Shown piece after piece: positions 1 through 9,051 of a stretch of 64,000 nt of DNA (positions are counted from its first letter, which is position 1; each line of letters opens with the position of its first letter). Under the pieces are notes generated by a model that saw nothing but the letters and a program-made list of their open reading frames with translations, was not told where the DNA came from and searched no databases. The position numbers were made by a program, and so were the translations under genes. The stretch is from Streptomyces sp. LaPpAH-108 (GTDB lineage Bacteria; Actinomycetota; Actinomycetes; Streptomycetales; Streptomycetaceae), in assembly GCF_000373625.1 (NCBI RefSeq), contig NZ_KB891988.1, positions 904,053 to 968,052 on the forward strand, in the 5' to 3' direction.

Positions 1-30
1 CAGCACGGCGAGGGCGTCGTCACGGATCAC
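1..30 (-). CDS. possible start of a truncated gene at the window edge
   Basis: Reading leftwards from position 30 there is a GTG followed by nine open codons (V-I-R-D-D-A-L-A-V-L) before the window ends. A short purine-rich stretch lies just upstream. This is too little to name a family. It may be the N-terminus of the gene downstream of the methyltransferase, or chance. Confidence 0.2.
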   Translation of the reverse strand, partial: MIRDDALAVL

Positions 31-83
31 GCCCCCAGTGTCGTACGCGGCCCGTTGCGAGGAGGTTGCAGGCCGCCGTGCAG

Positions 84-115
84 GGGTTTCAGTCCCGGAG
101 AGGGTTTCAGTCCCG
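84..115. repeat. 18-bp tandem direct repeat
   Basis: GGGTTTCAGTCCCG occurs at 84-97 and again at 102-115, a period of 18 bp. The second copy covers the stop codon of the methyltransferase, so the duplication sits on its 3' end without changing the reading frame of the protein. Confidence 0.8.
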
Positions 116-919
116 CTCGCACACGAAGATCGCCGTGCCCGGGATCAGCGCGCCCCGCAAGGGTGACCAGCCGCCCCACTCGGCGGTGTTCCAGGCCGGC
201 CACTCCGGCTCGACGAGGTCGACCAGACGGAACCCGGAGGCCGCGATGTCCCGCACCCGGTCGCCGATCGTGCGGTGGTGCTCCACATAGACGGCGTGGC
301 CGTCCTCGTCCTGCTCCACGTACGGCGTGCGGTCGAAGTACGACGCGGCGACCGACAGACCCTCGGGCCCCGGCTCGTCCGGGAAGGCCCAGCGGATCGG
401 GTGCGTCACCGAGAACACGAACCGGCCGCCGGGGCGCAGCACCCGGCGCACCTCGCGCAGCACCAGCCGGGGATCGGCGACGAACGGCAGCGCGCCGTAC
501 GCCGAGCACGCCAGGTCGAAGGAGGCGTCCGCGAAGGGCAGCGCGCCCGCGTCCGCGCAGACCAGCGGGAAGGACCCGCCGATCCGCAGGGAGTGCTGGA
601 GCTGGCGGTGGGAGAGGTCAAGGGCCACCGGGCGGGCGCCCTGCGCGGCCAGCCAGCGGGAGCACTGGGCGGCGCCCGCGCCGATCTCCAGGACGTCCCG
701 GCCCTTCAGGTCCTCGGGCGCGCCCAGCAGCTCGGCCTCCACCTCGTCCAGGCCCTCCGGGCCCCACACGAAGCGGTCGTCGCCGAGGAACGTGCCGTGC
801 TCGACCTGGTACTCGTCCGCGTTGCGGTCCCACCAGCCGCGGTTGGCGCGGCTGCTCTCCGCGACGTCCGCGTCACGGCGGGTTGCTTCCGGCTCGGTCC
901 CCTCGGGATCGGGCCCCAT
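107..919 (-). CDS. class I SAM-dependent methyltransferase
   Basis: The 270-residue protein is a soluble class I methyltransferase. Motif I, DVLEIGAGAA at about residues 75-84, forms the SAM-binding loop, followed by an acidic strand end (PVALDLS) and a motif IV/post-I region (FDLACSAYGALPF). The N-terminal part (NRGWWDRNADEYQ) is typical of an actinobacterial family of unknown substrate. No ribosome binding site is obvious at the ATG chosen; a start closer to the SSRANRGWW segment is possible. It diverges from rpsA across a 390-bp gap. The methyl acceptor cannot be inferred from sequence. Confidence 0.85.
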   Translation of the reverse strand: MGPDPEGTEPEATRRDADVAESSRANRGWWDRNADEYQVEHGTFLGDDRFVWGPEGLDEVEAELLGAPEDLKGRDVLEIGAGAAQCSRWLAAQGARPVALDLSHRQLQHSLRIGGSFPLVCADAGALPFADASFDLACSAYGALPFVADPRLVLREVRRVLRPGGRFVFSVTHPIRWAFPDEPGPEGLSVAASYFDRTPYVEQDEDGHAVYVEHHRTIGDRVRDIAASGFRLVDLVEPEWPAWNTAEWGGWSPLRGALIPGTAIFVCERD

Positions 920-1075
920 CGGCTCTTGGATGATCGGCTCCCTCGTCGTACTCTTCCGTCCAGCCGACCCGCCGGGCGAGTGTCACGGAACGGGTCTCCC
1001 GGGCCTGCGTGGCCACTTGAGACGATTCTTCTGCCGGGAATGCGGCGATCCGCCCCGGGTGTGCGCCTTCGCGCA

Positions 1076-1104
1076 TTGACCCTGCCCGGCTGCCCCCGTA
1101 TGCT
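1076..1104 (+). promoter_or_regulatory. rpsA vegetative promoter
   Basis: TTGACC at 1076-1081 is separated by exactly 17 bp from TATGCT at 1099-1104, an excellent match to the HrdB (sigma-70-type) consensus. Transcription would start near 1111 and give a leader of about 200 nt before the rpsA ATG at 1310. Confidence 0.8.
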
Positions 1105-1185
1105 ACAAGTTGCGCTGCGGGCCTGCGCACCTCAGACGTAGCAGGTCGCGCTCGCATCTGTATGTATGTCCCCTCGGTTGTCGAG

Positions 1186-1217
1186 GCGCCACCGGGCACC
1201 CGGTGTCTATGTGGCGC
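1186..1217 (+). promoter_or_regulatory. structured 5' leader of rpsA
   Basis: GCGCCAC (1186-1192) is the exact complement of GTGGCGC (1211-1217), and inside it CACCGG (1190-1195) pairs with CCGGTG (1200-1205). The overlapping stems are mutually exclusive in part. S1 proteins of other bacteria repress their own translation through leader structure; that this leader does so is an inference. Confidence 0.45.
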
Positions 1218-1309
1218 TTCCTTGGCTGTCCGGCTTCTGCAGAGCGAAACGGGCTCCCGGCGTAAGCAGTACCTACGACTTCAATGTCCGTACCGGAGCC
1301 CTTTCCCAC

Positions 1310-2803
1310 ATGACGAGCAGCACCGAGACCACCGCCACCACCCCGCAGGTTGCGGTCAACGACATCGGTAACGAGGAAGCCTTCCTCGCCGCGATCGACG
1401 AGACGATCAAGTACTTCAACGACGGCGACATCGTCGACGGCGTCATCGTGAAGGTCGACCGGGACGAGGTCCTGCTCGACATCGGTTACAAGACCGAAGG
1501 TGTCATCCCGAGCCGCGAGCTCTCGATCAAGCACGACGTCGACCCGAACGAGGTCGTCAAGGTCGGCGACGAGATCGAGGCCCTGGTTCTCCAGAAGGAG
1601 GACAAGGAAGGCCGCCTGATCCTCTCGAAGAAGCGTGCCCAGTACGAGCGCGCCTGGGGCACCATCGAGAAGATCAAGGAAGAGGACGGCATCGTCACCG
1701 GTACCGTCATCGAGGTCGTCAAGGGTGGTCTCATCCTCGACATCGGCCTCCGCGGCTTCCTCCCGGCCTCCCTGGTCGAGATGCGCCGCGTCCGCGACCT
1801 CCAGCCCTACGTGGGCAAGGAGCTCGAGGCGAAGATCATCGAGCTGGACAAGAACCGCAACAACGTGGTCCTGTCCCGCCGTGCCTGGCTGGAGCAGACC
1901 CAGTCCGAGGTCCGCCAGACGTTCCTCACGACCCTCCAGAAGGGTCAGGTCCGCTCCGGTGTGGTCTCCTCGATCGTCAACTTCGGTGCCTTCGTGGACC
2001 TGGGTGGCGTCGACGGTCTGGTCCACGTCTCCGAGCTGTCCTGGAAGCACATCGACCACCCCTCCGAGGTTGTCGAGGTCGGCCAGGAGGTCACCGTCGA
2101 GGTTCTCGACGTCGACATGGACCGCGAGCGTGTCTCCCTGTCGCTGAAGGCGACGCAGGAGGACCCGTGGCAGCAGTTCGCCCGTACCCACCAGATCGGC
2201 CAGGTCGTCCCGGGTAAGGTCACCAAGCTGGTTCCGTTCGGTGCGTTCGTCCGCGTGGACGAGGGCATCGAGGGTCTGGTCCACATCTCCGAGCTGGCCG
2301 AGCGCCACGTGGAGATCCCGGAGCAGGTCGTCCAGGTCAACGACGAGATCTTCGTCAAGGTCATCGACATCGACCTCGAGCGTCGCCGCATCAGCCTCTC
2401 GCTGAAGCAGGCCAACGAGGCCTTCGGTGCCGACCCGTCGGTGGTCGAGTTCGACCCGACCCTGTACGGCATGGCCGCGTCGTACGACGACCAGGGCAAC
2501 TACATCTACCCCGAGGGCTTCGACCCCGAGACCAACGACTGGCTCGAGGGCTACGAGACCCAGCGCGAGGCGTGGGAGGGCCAGTACGCCGAGGCGCAGT
2601 CGCGCTTCGAGCAGCACCAGGCGCAGGTCATCAAGTCCCGCGAGGCCGACGAGGCCGCTGCCGCCGAGGGCGGCGAGGCCGCTGCTCCGGCCGCGGCCGG
2701 TGGCGGTTCGTACTCCTCCGAGGGTGCGGACACCTCCGGTGCCCTGGCTTCGGACGAGGCGCTTGCCGCGCTGCGTGAGAAGCTGGCGGGCGGCCAGAGC
2801 TGA
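1310..2803 (+). CDS. rpsA: 30S ribosomal protein S1
   Basis: The 497-residue protein has four S1/OB-fold domains at about residues 37-107, 124-192, 210-279 and 296-366, followed by an acidic, alanine-rich tail, the usual actinobacterial S1 layout (shorter than the six-domain E. coli S1). S1 binds mRNA on the 30S subunit and helps initiation. I chose the ATG at 1310 because it follows a GGAG at 1295 and begins the MTSSTETT sequence typical of streptomycete S1; an upstream in-frame start at 1166 would add non-conserved residues. It is monocistronic: strong promoter upstream and an intrinsic terminator 33 bp downstream. Codon use is strongly biased to C-ending codons, as expected for a highly expressed gene. 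Confidence 0.97.
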   Translation: MTSSTETTATTPQVAVNDIGNEEAFLAAIDETIKYFNDGDIVDGVIVKVDRDEVLLDIGYKTEGVIPSRELSIKHDVDPNEVVKVGDEIEALVLQKEDKEGRLILSKKRAQYERAWGTIEKIKEEDGIVTGTVIEVVKGGLILDIGLRGFLPASLVEMRRVRDLQPYVGKELEAKIIELDKNRNNVVLSRRAWLEQTQSEVRQTFLTTLQKGQVRSGVVSSIVNFGAFVDLGGVDGLVHVSELSWKHIDHPSEVVEVGQEVTVEVLDVDMDRERVSLSLKATQEDPWQQFARTHQIGQVVPGKVTKLVPFGAFVRVDEGIEGLVHISELAERHVEIPEQVVQVNDEIFVKVIDIDLERRRISLSLKQANEAFGADPSVVEFDPTLYGMAASYDDQGNYIYPEGFDPETNDWLEGYETQREAWEGQYAEAQSRFEQHQAQVIKSREADEAAAAEGGEAAAPAAAGGGSYSSEGADTSGALASDEALAALREKLAGGQS

Positions 2804-2835
2804 ACGCTTGCCGCTGAGGCTTAGCAGCTGAGTTT

Positions 2836-2877
2836 GAGGGCCCGTACCTTTCGAGGTGCGGGTCCTCAGGCGTTTTT
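2836..2877 (+). terminator. intrinsic terminator of rpsA
   Basis: A 14-bp stem (2836-2849 with 2854-2867, two G-U pairs, TTCG tetraloop) is followed by a run of five T at 2873-2877. This is a textbook rho-independent terminator. Confidence 0.9.
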
Positions 2878-3040
2878 GTGCGTTGTCGGGTGCGGGGGCT
2901 TCGTGGCTTGTCGCGCAGTTCCCCGCGCCCCTTCAGGTAGGACACCTTGACGTCACTTGGGGACTTACCGTTGGTGATCTTGGGAATGGCTTTGGGGTTG
3001 TGAGCGTTGGGGGGTATGGACACTAGGAGGGGCGGTCATC

Positions 3041-3979
3041 GTGCTTGATCCGCAGGGTTTGTACGCGTGGGAGCCGAAGGGGCTGGCCGTGGTGGACATG
3101 GCGCTGGCTCAGGAATCGGCCGGACTGGTCATGCTCTACCACTTCGACGGCTACATCGACGCGGGAGAGGCCGGCGACCAGATCGTCGAGCGGCTTCTCG
3201 ACACACTTCCCCACCAACTCGTCGCCCGCTTCGACCACGACCGGCTCGTGGATTACCGGGCCCGCCGTCCGCTGCTGACGTTCACGCGGGACCAGTGGAC
3301 CGACTACGAGGTGCCGGCCATCGAGGTCCGCCTCGTCCAGGACACCACCGGCGCCCCCTTCCTGCTGCTCTCCGGCCCCGAACCGGACGTGGAGTGGGAG
3401 AGGTTCGCGACGGCCGTACGGCAGATCGTGGAGCGGCTCGGCGTCCGCCTCTCGGTCAACTTCCACGGCATCCCGATGGGCGTCCCGCACACCCGCCCCG
3501 TCGGCCTCACCCCGCACGGCAACCGCACCGACCTCGTGCCCGGCCACCGCAGCCCCTTCGACGAGGCCCAAGTGCCCGGCAGCGCCGAGGCGCTGGTCGA
3601 GTACCGGCTCACCGAGGCGGGCCACGACACGCTCGGCGTCGCCGCGCACGTGCCGCACTACATCGCCCGCTCCACCTACCCGGACGCCGCCCTGACCGTC
3701 CTGGAGGCGATCACCGCCGCCACCGGGCTCGTGCTGCCCGGCGTCGCGCACGCGCTGCGCACCGACGCGCACCGCACGCAGACCGAGATCGAGCGGCAGA
3801 TCCGCGAGGGCGACGAGGAACTGACCTCGCTCGTCCAGGGCCTTGAGCACCAGTACGACGCCGCCGCGGGCGCCGAGACCCGGGGCAACATGCTCGCGGA
3901 GCCGGTCGAGATCCCGTCCGCCGACGAGATCGGCCGCGAGTTTGAGCGGTTTCTCGCGGAGCGGGAGGGCGAGGGCTGA
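3041..3979 (+). CDS. PAC2 family protein
   Basis: The 312-residue protein matches the PAC2 (proteasome assembly chaperone 2) fold family of actinobacteria: a purine-nucleoside-phosphorylase-like alpha/beta core with GPEPDVEW and [11 protein letters not shown] segments, and an acidic C-terminal helical tail. Its bacterial function is not established. The GTG start at 3041 is preceded by a perfect AGGAGG at 3025-3030. It lies upstream of coaE on the same strand, separated by about 100 bp that contain two microsatellite-like repeats. Confidence 0.85.
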   Translation: MLDPQGLYAWEPKGLAVVDMALAQESAGLVMLYHFDGYIDAGEAGDQIVERLLDTLPHQLVARFDHDRLVDYRARRPLLTFTRDQWTDYEVPAIEVRLVQDTTGAPFLLLSGPEPDVEWERFATAVRQIVERLGVRLSVNFHGIPMGVPHTRPVGLTPHGNRTDLVPGHRSPFDEAQVPGSAEALVEYRLTEAGHDTLGVAAHVPHYIARSTYPDAALTVLEAITAATGLVLPGVAHALRTDAHRTQTEIERQIREGDEELTSLVQGLEHQYDAAAGAETRGNMLAEPVEIPSADEIGREFERFLAEREGEG

Positions 3980-4004
3980 GCCGGGGGACCGGTACGGCAC
4001 GGTT

Positions 4005-4054
4005 GAGCTGAGCTGAGCTGAGCTGAGCTGGGTGCCGGTGCCGGTGCCGGTGCC
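4005..4054. repeat. paired microsatellites GAGCT x5 and GGTGCC x4
   Basis: Five perfect GAGCT units run from 4005 to 4029, followed directly by four perfect GGTGCC units from 4031 to 4054. They fill the gap between the PAC2 gene and coaE, within 30 bp of the coaE start. Confidence 0.9.
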
Positions 4055-4081
4055 GGTCGGGCGGGCTCTAAGCTTCCGCTC

Positions 4082-4705
4082 ATGCTGACAGTGGGTCTGA
4101 CCGGTGGCATCGGCGCCGGCAAGAGCGAGGTGTCCCGGCTGTTCGTGGAGCACGGGGCCGTACTGATCGACGCCGACCGCATCGCACGGGAGGTCGTGGC
4201 GCCGGGCACCCGCGGGCTCGCCGCCGTCATCGAGGCGTTCGGGCCGGAGATCCTGGCCGAGGACGGCTCCCTGGACCGTCCCCGGCTCGGTGCCCTCGTC
4301 TTCGCCGACCCCGAGAAGCTGGCCCTCCTCAACTCGATCGTGCACCCCCTGGTGGGCGCCCGCTCCCGCGAACTGGAGAGCGCCGCGCGCCCCGGCTCCG
4401 TCGTGGTCCACGACGTGCCACTGCTCACCGAGAACGGCCTGGCCCCGCTGTACGACCTCGTGATCGTCGTGGACGCGAGCCCCGAGACCCAGCTCGACCG
4501 GCTGGTCCGGCTGCGCGGGATGGCCGAGGAGGACGCCCGGGCGCGCATGGCCGCCCAGGCGAGCCGCGAACAGCGCCTGGAGATCGCGGACATCGTCATC
4601 GACAACGACGTCCCCCTGGACGCGCTGAAGGAGCGGGTCGACCGGGTGTGGGACGAGCTGACGGCCCGCGCGGCCCGTTCCCGCGCGGGCGGTTCGACGG
4701 AATAG
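4082..4705 (+). CDS. coaE: dephospho-CoA kinase
   Basis: The 207-residue P-loop kinase phosphorylates the ribose 3'-hydroxyl of dephospho-CoA, the last step of coenzyme A synthesis. The Walker A segment [12 protein letters not shown] (residues 5-16), the [10 protein letters not shown] motif and the VHDVPLL lid region are those of CoaE. Length is normal for a CoaE without the extra GrpB domain found in mycobacteria. A TAAGCT-like -10 ends 7 nt before the ATG, so the message may be leaderless. Confidence 0.95.
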   Translation: MLTVGLTGGIGAGKSEVSRLFVEHGAVLIDADRIAREVVAPGTRGLAAVIEAFGPEILAEDGSLDRPRLGALVFADPEKLALLNSIVHPLVGARSRELESAARPGSVVVHDVPLLTENGLAPLYDLVIVVDASPETQLDRLVRLRGMAEEDARARMAAQASREQRLEIADIVIDNDVPLDALKERVDRVWDELTARAARSRAGGSTE

Positions 4706-4754
4706 CCCTGCGCGTACAGGCGTTGGAATGCCCGAGTGAGGGAAGGACTTCGCC

Positions 4755-5135
4755 GTGCCCGAGACCAGCGGATCGCCCGGACGTACTCCGGAGACGCATG
4801 TCATCGACTTCCGTGCCGCCGAGCATCTGCTTGACGCGCGGGATCCCAGAGGCGCGGTGAAGCTGCTCGACGAGGTCATCGCCGCCCATCCCGAGAACAC
4901 GGCCGCCCGGCTGCTGCGTGCGCGCGCCTTCTTCGCCGCTGCCCAACTGCGTCCCGCCGAGCTTGAGTTCACCATCGTGCTGGAGCGCGAGCCGGACAAC
5001 GCCTACGCCCACTTCGCCCTCGGCCGCACCTACGAGCGCCAGGGTCGGCCCGGCCAGGCCCGCCGCCACTTCCGGCTGGCGGCGGCCCTCGATCCCAACC
5101 CGGAGTATCTGCGGGCGGCGCGCTTCGATTCCTGA
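4755..5135 (+). CDS. TPR repeat protein
   Basis: The 126-residue protein holds about three tetratricopeptide repeats (residues 18-115) with the usual small/aromatic positions (AARLLRARAFF, AYAHFALGRTYERQG). TPR proteins are protein-binding scaffolds; the partner is unknown. The GTG at 4755 is preceded by GGAAGG. It follows coaE by 50 bp and may be cotranscribed with it. Confidence 0.85.
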   Translation: MPETSGSPGRTPETHVIDFRAAEHLLDARDPRGAVKLLDEVIAAHPENTAARLLRARAFFAAAQLRPAELEFTIVLEREPDNAYAHFALGRTYERQGRPGQARRHFRLAAALDPNPEYLRAARFDS

Positions 5136-5202
5136 GCGGGGGGCCGGGGCTGGTGGCCGGGGCTGGGGTCACGGCTCGGTCGGCTTTGAGGTCTCCGGTC
5201 GG

Positions 5203-5523
5203 TCAGGGGTGCCGACGCGGTGTCGGCGGGCGGCGCAGCCGGGGCAGCTTCGGTCTGCTCGGCGGTCCGTCGTCCACGGGCTCGTACGGCGGGATGTCGC
5301 GGCCCGGCTGGTAGTGCGGGCCCTGCCGCAGATGGCGCAGGACCAGCGTCAGATCGATGGTGACCACGAGCCACAGCGCGGCACAGGCCGCCGCCCAGCC
5401 CGGCCGTCCGACGAGGACGAAGGCGACGGTCCCGAAGACGGCCCAGCCGAACCCCCACACGGCCAGCCACAACCGCGCTCGCAGCGCACTGCGCGCGGTT
5501 GTCGGTTCACTGCCCGTACGCAT
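5203..5523 (-). CDS. DUF6343 family membrane protein
   Basis: The 106-residue protein has two predicted transmembrane helices (about residues 18-38 and 42-62) and a proline/arginine-rich cytosolic tail. It resembles the small streptomycete family DUF6343 (MRTGSEPTTARSALRARLW start). The ATG at 5523 follows an AGGAGG-like site. Function unknown. It converges on the TPR gene. Confidence 0.75.
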   Translation of the reverse strand: MRTGSEPTTARSALRARLWLAVWGFGWAVFGTVAFVLVGRPGWAAACAALWLVVTIDLTLVLRHLRQGPHYQPGRDIPPYEPVDDGPPSRPKLPRLRRPPTPRRHP

Positions 5524-5668
5524 TCCGTCTCCACTCCTCCTTGCAACGTACTCTTCGCCGGGCCCGCACACCAAGGGCGGAAAGTTCCCGCCGACCGGTG
5601 AATTGACTCGAACGAGTGGACCGGGCGGAGAGGGGAACGACCGTACGAGCGCCGGGCGTTGTGCGGGC

Positions 5669-6367
5669 ATGACGGTCGAAATGCGTGAGGGACACGAGGG
5701 CACGGGCCCCGGGGCGATCACTCCGGACGGCTGCGCGGTCGAGCTGTACAGCAGGCTGCCGGTCGGCGAGGAGCCGGACATCATCGCGGCGGCGGTGCCC
5801 CCGGGGGCACACATCCTGGAGCTGGGCAGCGGCGTGGGCCGGGTGACCCACGCCCTGCTGGAGCGGGGCTTCACGGTCACCGCCGTGGACGAGTCGGCGG
5901 AGATGCTGGCCCGGGTGAGAGGGGCGCGCACGATATGCGGGCCCATCGAGGACCTGGACCTGGGCGAGCGGTTCGACGTGGTCATGCTCGCCTCGTTCCT
6001 GGTGCACACCGGTGACCCGGAGGTGCGGCGCGGCTTCCTGCGCGCCTGCGTCCGGCATGTCGCGGACGGGGGCTGTGTCCTCATCCAGCGGGAGGGCGCG
6101 GACTATCACACCCGGATACCGAGGGAGCGGGTCGACCCGAGCGGCTTCACGGTGCGGATCGTGGCGAGCGATCCGGTGGGGGAGGGGGTGCGTGTGGTCC
6201 GTGCCGAGTATGTGTTCCCGGACGCGGTCTGGACCCAGACCTTCCGCGCCCGCCCGCTGACGGTGGCGGAGTTCGAGGAGGTGCTGGCGGAGGCGGGACT
6301 GGAGGTGGACAGGTATCTGACGGAGGACGGGATGTGGGTGCGGGCGGTGGCGCTGCCGCTGGGCTGA
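5669..6367 (+). CDS. class I SAM-dependent methyltransferase
   Basis: The 232-residue protein carries motif I (HILELGSGVGRVT), an acidic motif II (AVDESAEML) and a central FDVVMLASF segment, the class I methyltransferase pattern. Substrate unknown. The ATG at 5669 is used because translation from it begins just ahead of the conserved part; an ATG at 5681 is an alternative. It diverges from the DUF6343 gene. Confidence 0.85.
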   Translation: MTVEMREGHEGTGPGAITPDGCAVELYSRLPVGEEPDIIAAAVPPGAHILELGSGVGRVTHALLERGFTVTAVDESAEMLARVRGARTICGPIEDLDLGERFDVVMLASFLVHTGDPEVRRGFLRACVRHVADGGCVLIQREGADYHTRIPRERVDPSGFTVRIVASDPVGEGVRVVRAEYVFPDAVWTQTFRARPLTVAEFEEVLAEAGLEVDRYLTEDGMWVRAVALPLG

Positions 6368-6473
6368 GCGGGGTTTGGCTGAGCCGGACTGGGTTGGGCT
6401 GGGTTGGCGGAGCCGGGCTGGGTTTGGCGGAGCGGGGCTCGGCTTGGCTGGTTGCGGGGCGCGCGGTCGGGGT

Positions 6474-7190
6474 TCACCGTCCTCGGCGTCGGCCTCCGGA
6501 GCCGCCGGGTCGGTCGGGTCGGTTGGGTCGGCCACGGCGGTCGGTGCGATCGGGGTCACCACCGGGTCGGCCGGGGCGGTCGGTGCGGCTGGTGTCGGCG
6601 GGGTGGCTCGATCGGCCCGTGTCGCCGGGACGGTCCGGTCGGCCGGAGTGACCGGTGTCGTCCGGTTCCTCGGGTGCCGTGCGTGCCGCTGCCGAGGCGC
6701 CCAGTGATCCCAGGCCCCGCAGCCGCTCCAGCTCGCGGCGGTCGCGCTTGGTGGGGCGGCCGGCGCCCCGGTCGCGGACACCGGCGGGGGCCACGGCCTC
6801 GCGGGGCGGGGGCGGCGGTGAGTTGTCGACGTAGCACTCCACGGCCACGGGTGCGCCGACCCGCTTGCGGATCAGCCGCTTGACGATCACGATCCGCTCC
6901 CGGCCCTCGTGCCGCAGCCGGACCTCGTCACCGACCCGCACGGCGTGGGCGGGCTTCACCCGGTCACCGTTCACATGGACATGGCCGCCACGGCAGGCGG
7001 TCGCGCCCAGCGAACGCGTCTTGACCAGGCGTACGGCCCAGATCCAGCTGTCGATGCGGACGGTCTCGCCCGACGCCGGTCCGGCGGCCTTCGCGGCGGC
7101 GACGGCGGCCGAGGTCTTCGGGTCGGGGGCGGCGGAGTCACGGTTCACGTCGTCGCCCGCGTCCGGTGAATCCTGTGCAGCCAGAGCCAT
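6474..7190 (-). CDS. S4-domain RNA-binding protein with disordered tail
   Basis: The 238-residue protein has a central S4 domain (about residues 44-110; RIDSWIWAVRLVKTRS and VNGDRVKPAHAVRVGD), the arrangement of heat-shock protein Hsp15/YrfH, which binds ribosomal RNA of stalled 50S subunits. The N-terminus is alanine-rich and the last 80 residues are a low-complexity run of R, P, D, G and T (repeated RPDRPGDTGR-like units). ATG at 7190 chosen as the last Met before the S4 domain. The tail is the odd feature; it is much longer than in E. coli Hsp15. Confidence 0.8.
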   Translation of the reverse strand: MALAAQDSPDAGDDVNRDSAAPDPKTSAAVAAAKAAGPASGETVRIDSWIWAVRLVKTRSLGATACRGGHVHVNGDRVKPAHAVRVGDEVRLRHEGRERIVIVKRLIRKRVGAPVAVECYVDNSPPPPPREAVAPAGVRDRGAGRPTKRDRRELERLRGLGSLGASAAARTAPEEPDDTGHSGRPDRPGDTGRSSHPADTSRTDRPGRPGGDPDRTDRRGRPNRPDRPGGSGGRRRGR

Positions 7191-7405
7191 GCTGCCGACC
7201 CTAACGCGTCGCGCTGTCCGGACTGGACCTGTTTTCGGTGCGGTGGCCCTCCGGGTGGGGCCTCCGGCGCCGTCCTCCTCCGGAGTTGTACCCCGGTGCC
7301 GTACTCCTCCAGCGACCCCTCCCACGGCCCACCCCCGGATGCGCCCCGCCCCACCGCCCCCGAGGCTGAAGTGATCGGTGCGGGTGAGGAGGGACGAGGA
7401 GGGGC

Positions 7406-8987
7406 ATGGAGACGGCGGCCACGGCGGGGGAACCGCCCACGCGCGAGCGGAAGTTCACCCGTCGCCGCCCTGGTGAAGGCGCGCTCAGCGGAACCGCCCA
7501 CGCGCGAGCGGAAGTTCACCTTTCCGAGCGCGCTGACCGTCCTCGCCGCCGTCACCGTGGCGGTGTGGCTGCTCGCCTTTCTGATCCCGCCGGGGGAGTA
7601 CGTCCGCGACGCCTCCGGTGCCCCGGTGCAGGGCACGTACCACCGGGTGTCCTCGGGGCGCTCCTTCACGGACCGGCTCGACGATCTGTTCCTCTCGCCG
7701 GTGAACGGGCTGTACGGGCTGCGGGACGCCAGGACGGGCCTGGTCGGACCCGACCTGTCCGGGAGTCTGTACGGCGCGGCGGGCGTGTTCCTGTTCGTGC
7801 TCGCCATCGGCGCGTTCATCACCGTCGTGTTCGCCACCGGCGCGCTCGACCGGGGCATCGCCCGGCTCGCCCACCGGCTGCGGGAGCGCGGGGCGCTGCT
7901 GATCGCCGGGATCATGGTGGTGTTCTCGGTGCTCGGCACGGTCGAGGGCTTCGCCGAGGAGACCCTGGGCTTCTACGGCCTGATCGTGCCGCTGATGCTG
8001 GCGCTCGGCTACGACCGGATGGTCGCCGTCGGCACGATCATCCTGGGCGCGGGGATCGGGGTGCTGTGCTCGACGGTGAACCCGTTCGCGACCGGGGTGG
8101 CGTCCTCGGCCGCCGACATCTCGCTCGGCGACGGCATCCTGCTGCGCTCGGCGATGTGGGTGGTGCTGACGGCGGTGACGGTGGCGTACGTGATCCGGTA
8201 CGCGCGGCGGGTACGGCGTGATCCGGCGCGCTCGCTCACCGGGTTCCTGCCCGGGGACCGGGACCACGCCACCGAGGCGCCGGACGCGGAGCCCGAGCTG
8301 ACCGGGCTGCACAAGGCCGTACTGATCACCATGGTGCTGGTCTTCGCGTTCATGATCTTCTCGGTGGTGCCCTGGTCGAGCGCGCTGACCGGGGACGCGG
8401 ACGCGACGCCGTACGGGTTCGAGCTGGACTGGTCCTTCCCGCAGCTCGCCGCGCTGTTCCTGTGCGCGGCCGTGCTGGTGGGCTTGGTGGCGCGGATGGG
8501 GGAGCAGCGGCTGAGCGCGACGATCGTGCAGGGCGCGGCCGACTTCATCGCGCCCGCGCTGGTGATCGTGCTGGCCCGGGGCGTCACCGTGATCATGAAC
8601 AACTCGCGGATCACCGACACCGTGCTGCACTCCATCGAGGGCGTGGTCCGGGGCACGTCCTCCGGTGTCTTCGCGGTGATCGTGTTCGTGGTGAACCTGC
8701 CGCTGGCCTTCCTGATCCCCTCCACCTCCGGGCACGCCACGCTCGCCATGCCGATCCTCGCCCCGCTGGCCGACTTCGCCGGGGTCTCCCGCGCGGTCGC
8801 CGTCACCGCCTGGCAGGCGTCCAGCGGCTGGATGAACCTGTGGGTGCCGACCACCGCCGTCGTCATGGGCGGCGTGGCGCTCGCGAAGGTCGGCTACGAC
8901 CGGTATCTGCGGTTCGTATGGCCGCTGCTCGCGGTGCTGTTCGTGCTGATCTGCGGCTTCGTCGCGCTGGGGGCGGCCTTCACGTGA
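7406..8987 (+). pseudogene. YfcC-family membrane transporter with 5' frame disruption
   Basis: From 7521 on, the reading frame encodes a complete YfcC/Arg-type basic amino acid antiporter-like membrane protein (about 12 helices; conserved LLAFLIPPGEY, EGFAEETLGFY and IPSTSGHATLAMPIL segments). The natural start would be the ATG at 7406, which has a strong GAGGAGG site and reads into EPPTRERKFT. That segment is encoded twice by a 31-bp direct repeat (7429-7459 and 7490-7520). The 61-bp offset is not a multiple of three, so the ATG at 7406 is out of frame with the body. Removing one repeat plus spacer would restore a continuous protein. A weak in-frame GTG at 7473, or the ATG at 7296, could still give a product. 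Confidence 0.7.
7429..7520. repeat. 31-bp direct repeat with 30-bp spacer
   Basis: Two identical 31-bp copies at 7429-7459 and 7490-7520, each containing GAACCGCCCACGCG, flank a unique 30-bp spacer. The repeat lies over the N-terminal codons of the YfcC-family gene and shifts its frame by one base. Confidence 0.9.
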
Positions 8988-9051
8988 GGGGGCGTACGAC
9001 CGGGCACCAGGTGTCCGGCGGCGGTCCGGCCCGGGGCTTACGGTGGCCGGT

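Larger units (their letters stand above)
920..1309. other. divergent intergenic region upstream of rpsA
   Basis: This 390-bp gap holds the rpsA promoter (1076-1104), a leader of about 200 nt with a nested hairpin (1186-1217), and presumably the promoter of the methyltransferase, which I cannot place. No convincing small gene is visible. Confidence 0.7.

Noticed and set aside
84..115. CRISPR-like short repeat
   Set aside because: Only two copies 4 bp apart; no spacer array. No CRISPR or cas gene was seen in the window.
1103..2617. 504-codon antisense frame over rpsA
   Set aside because: Antisense to a ribosomal protein gene with typical codon bias; no independent evidence.
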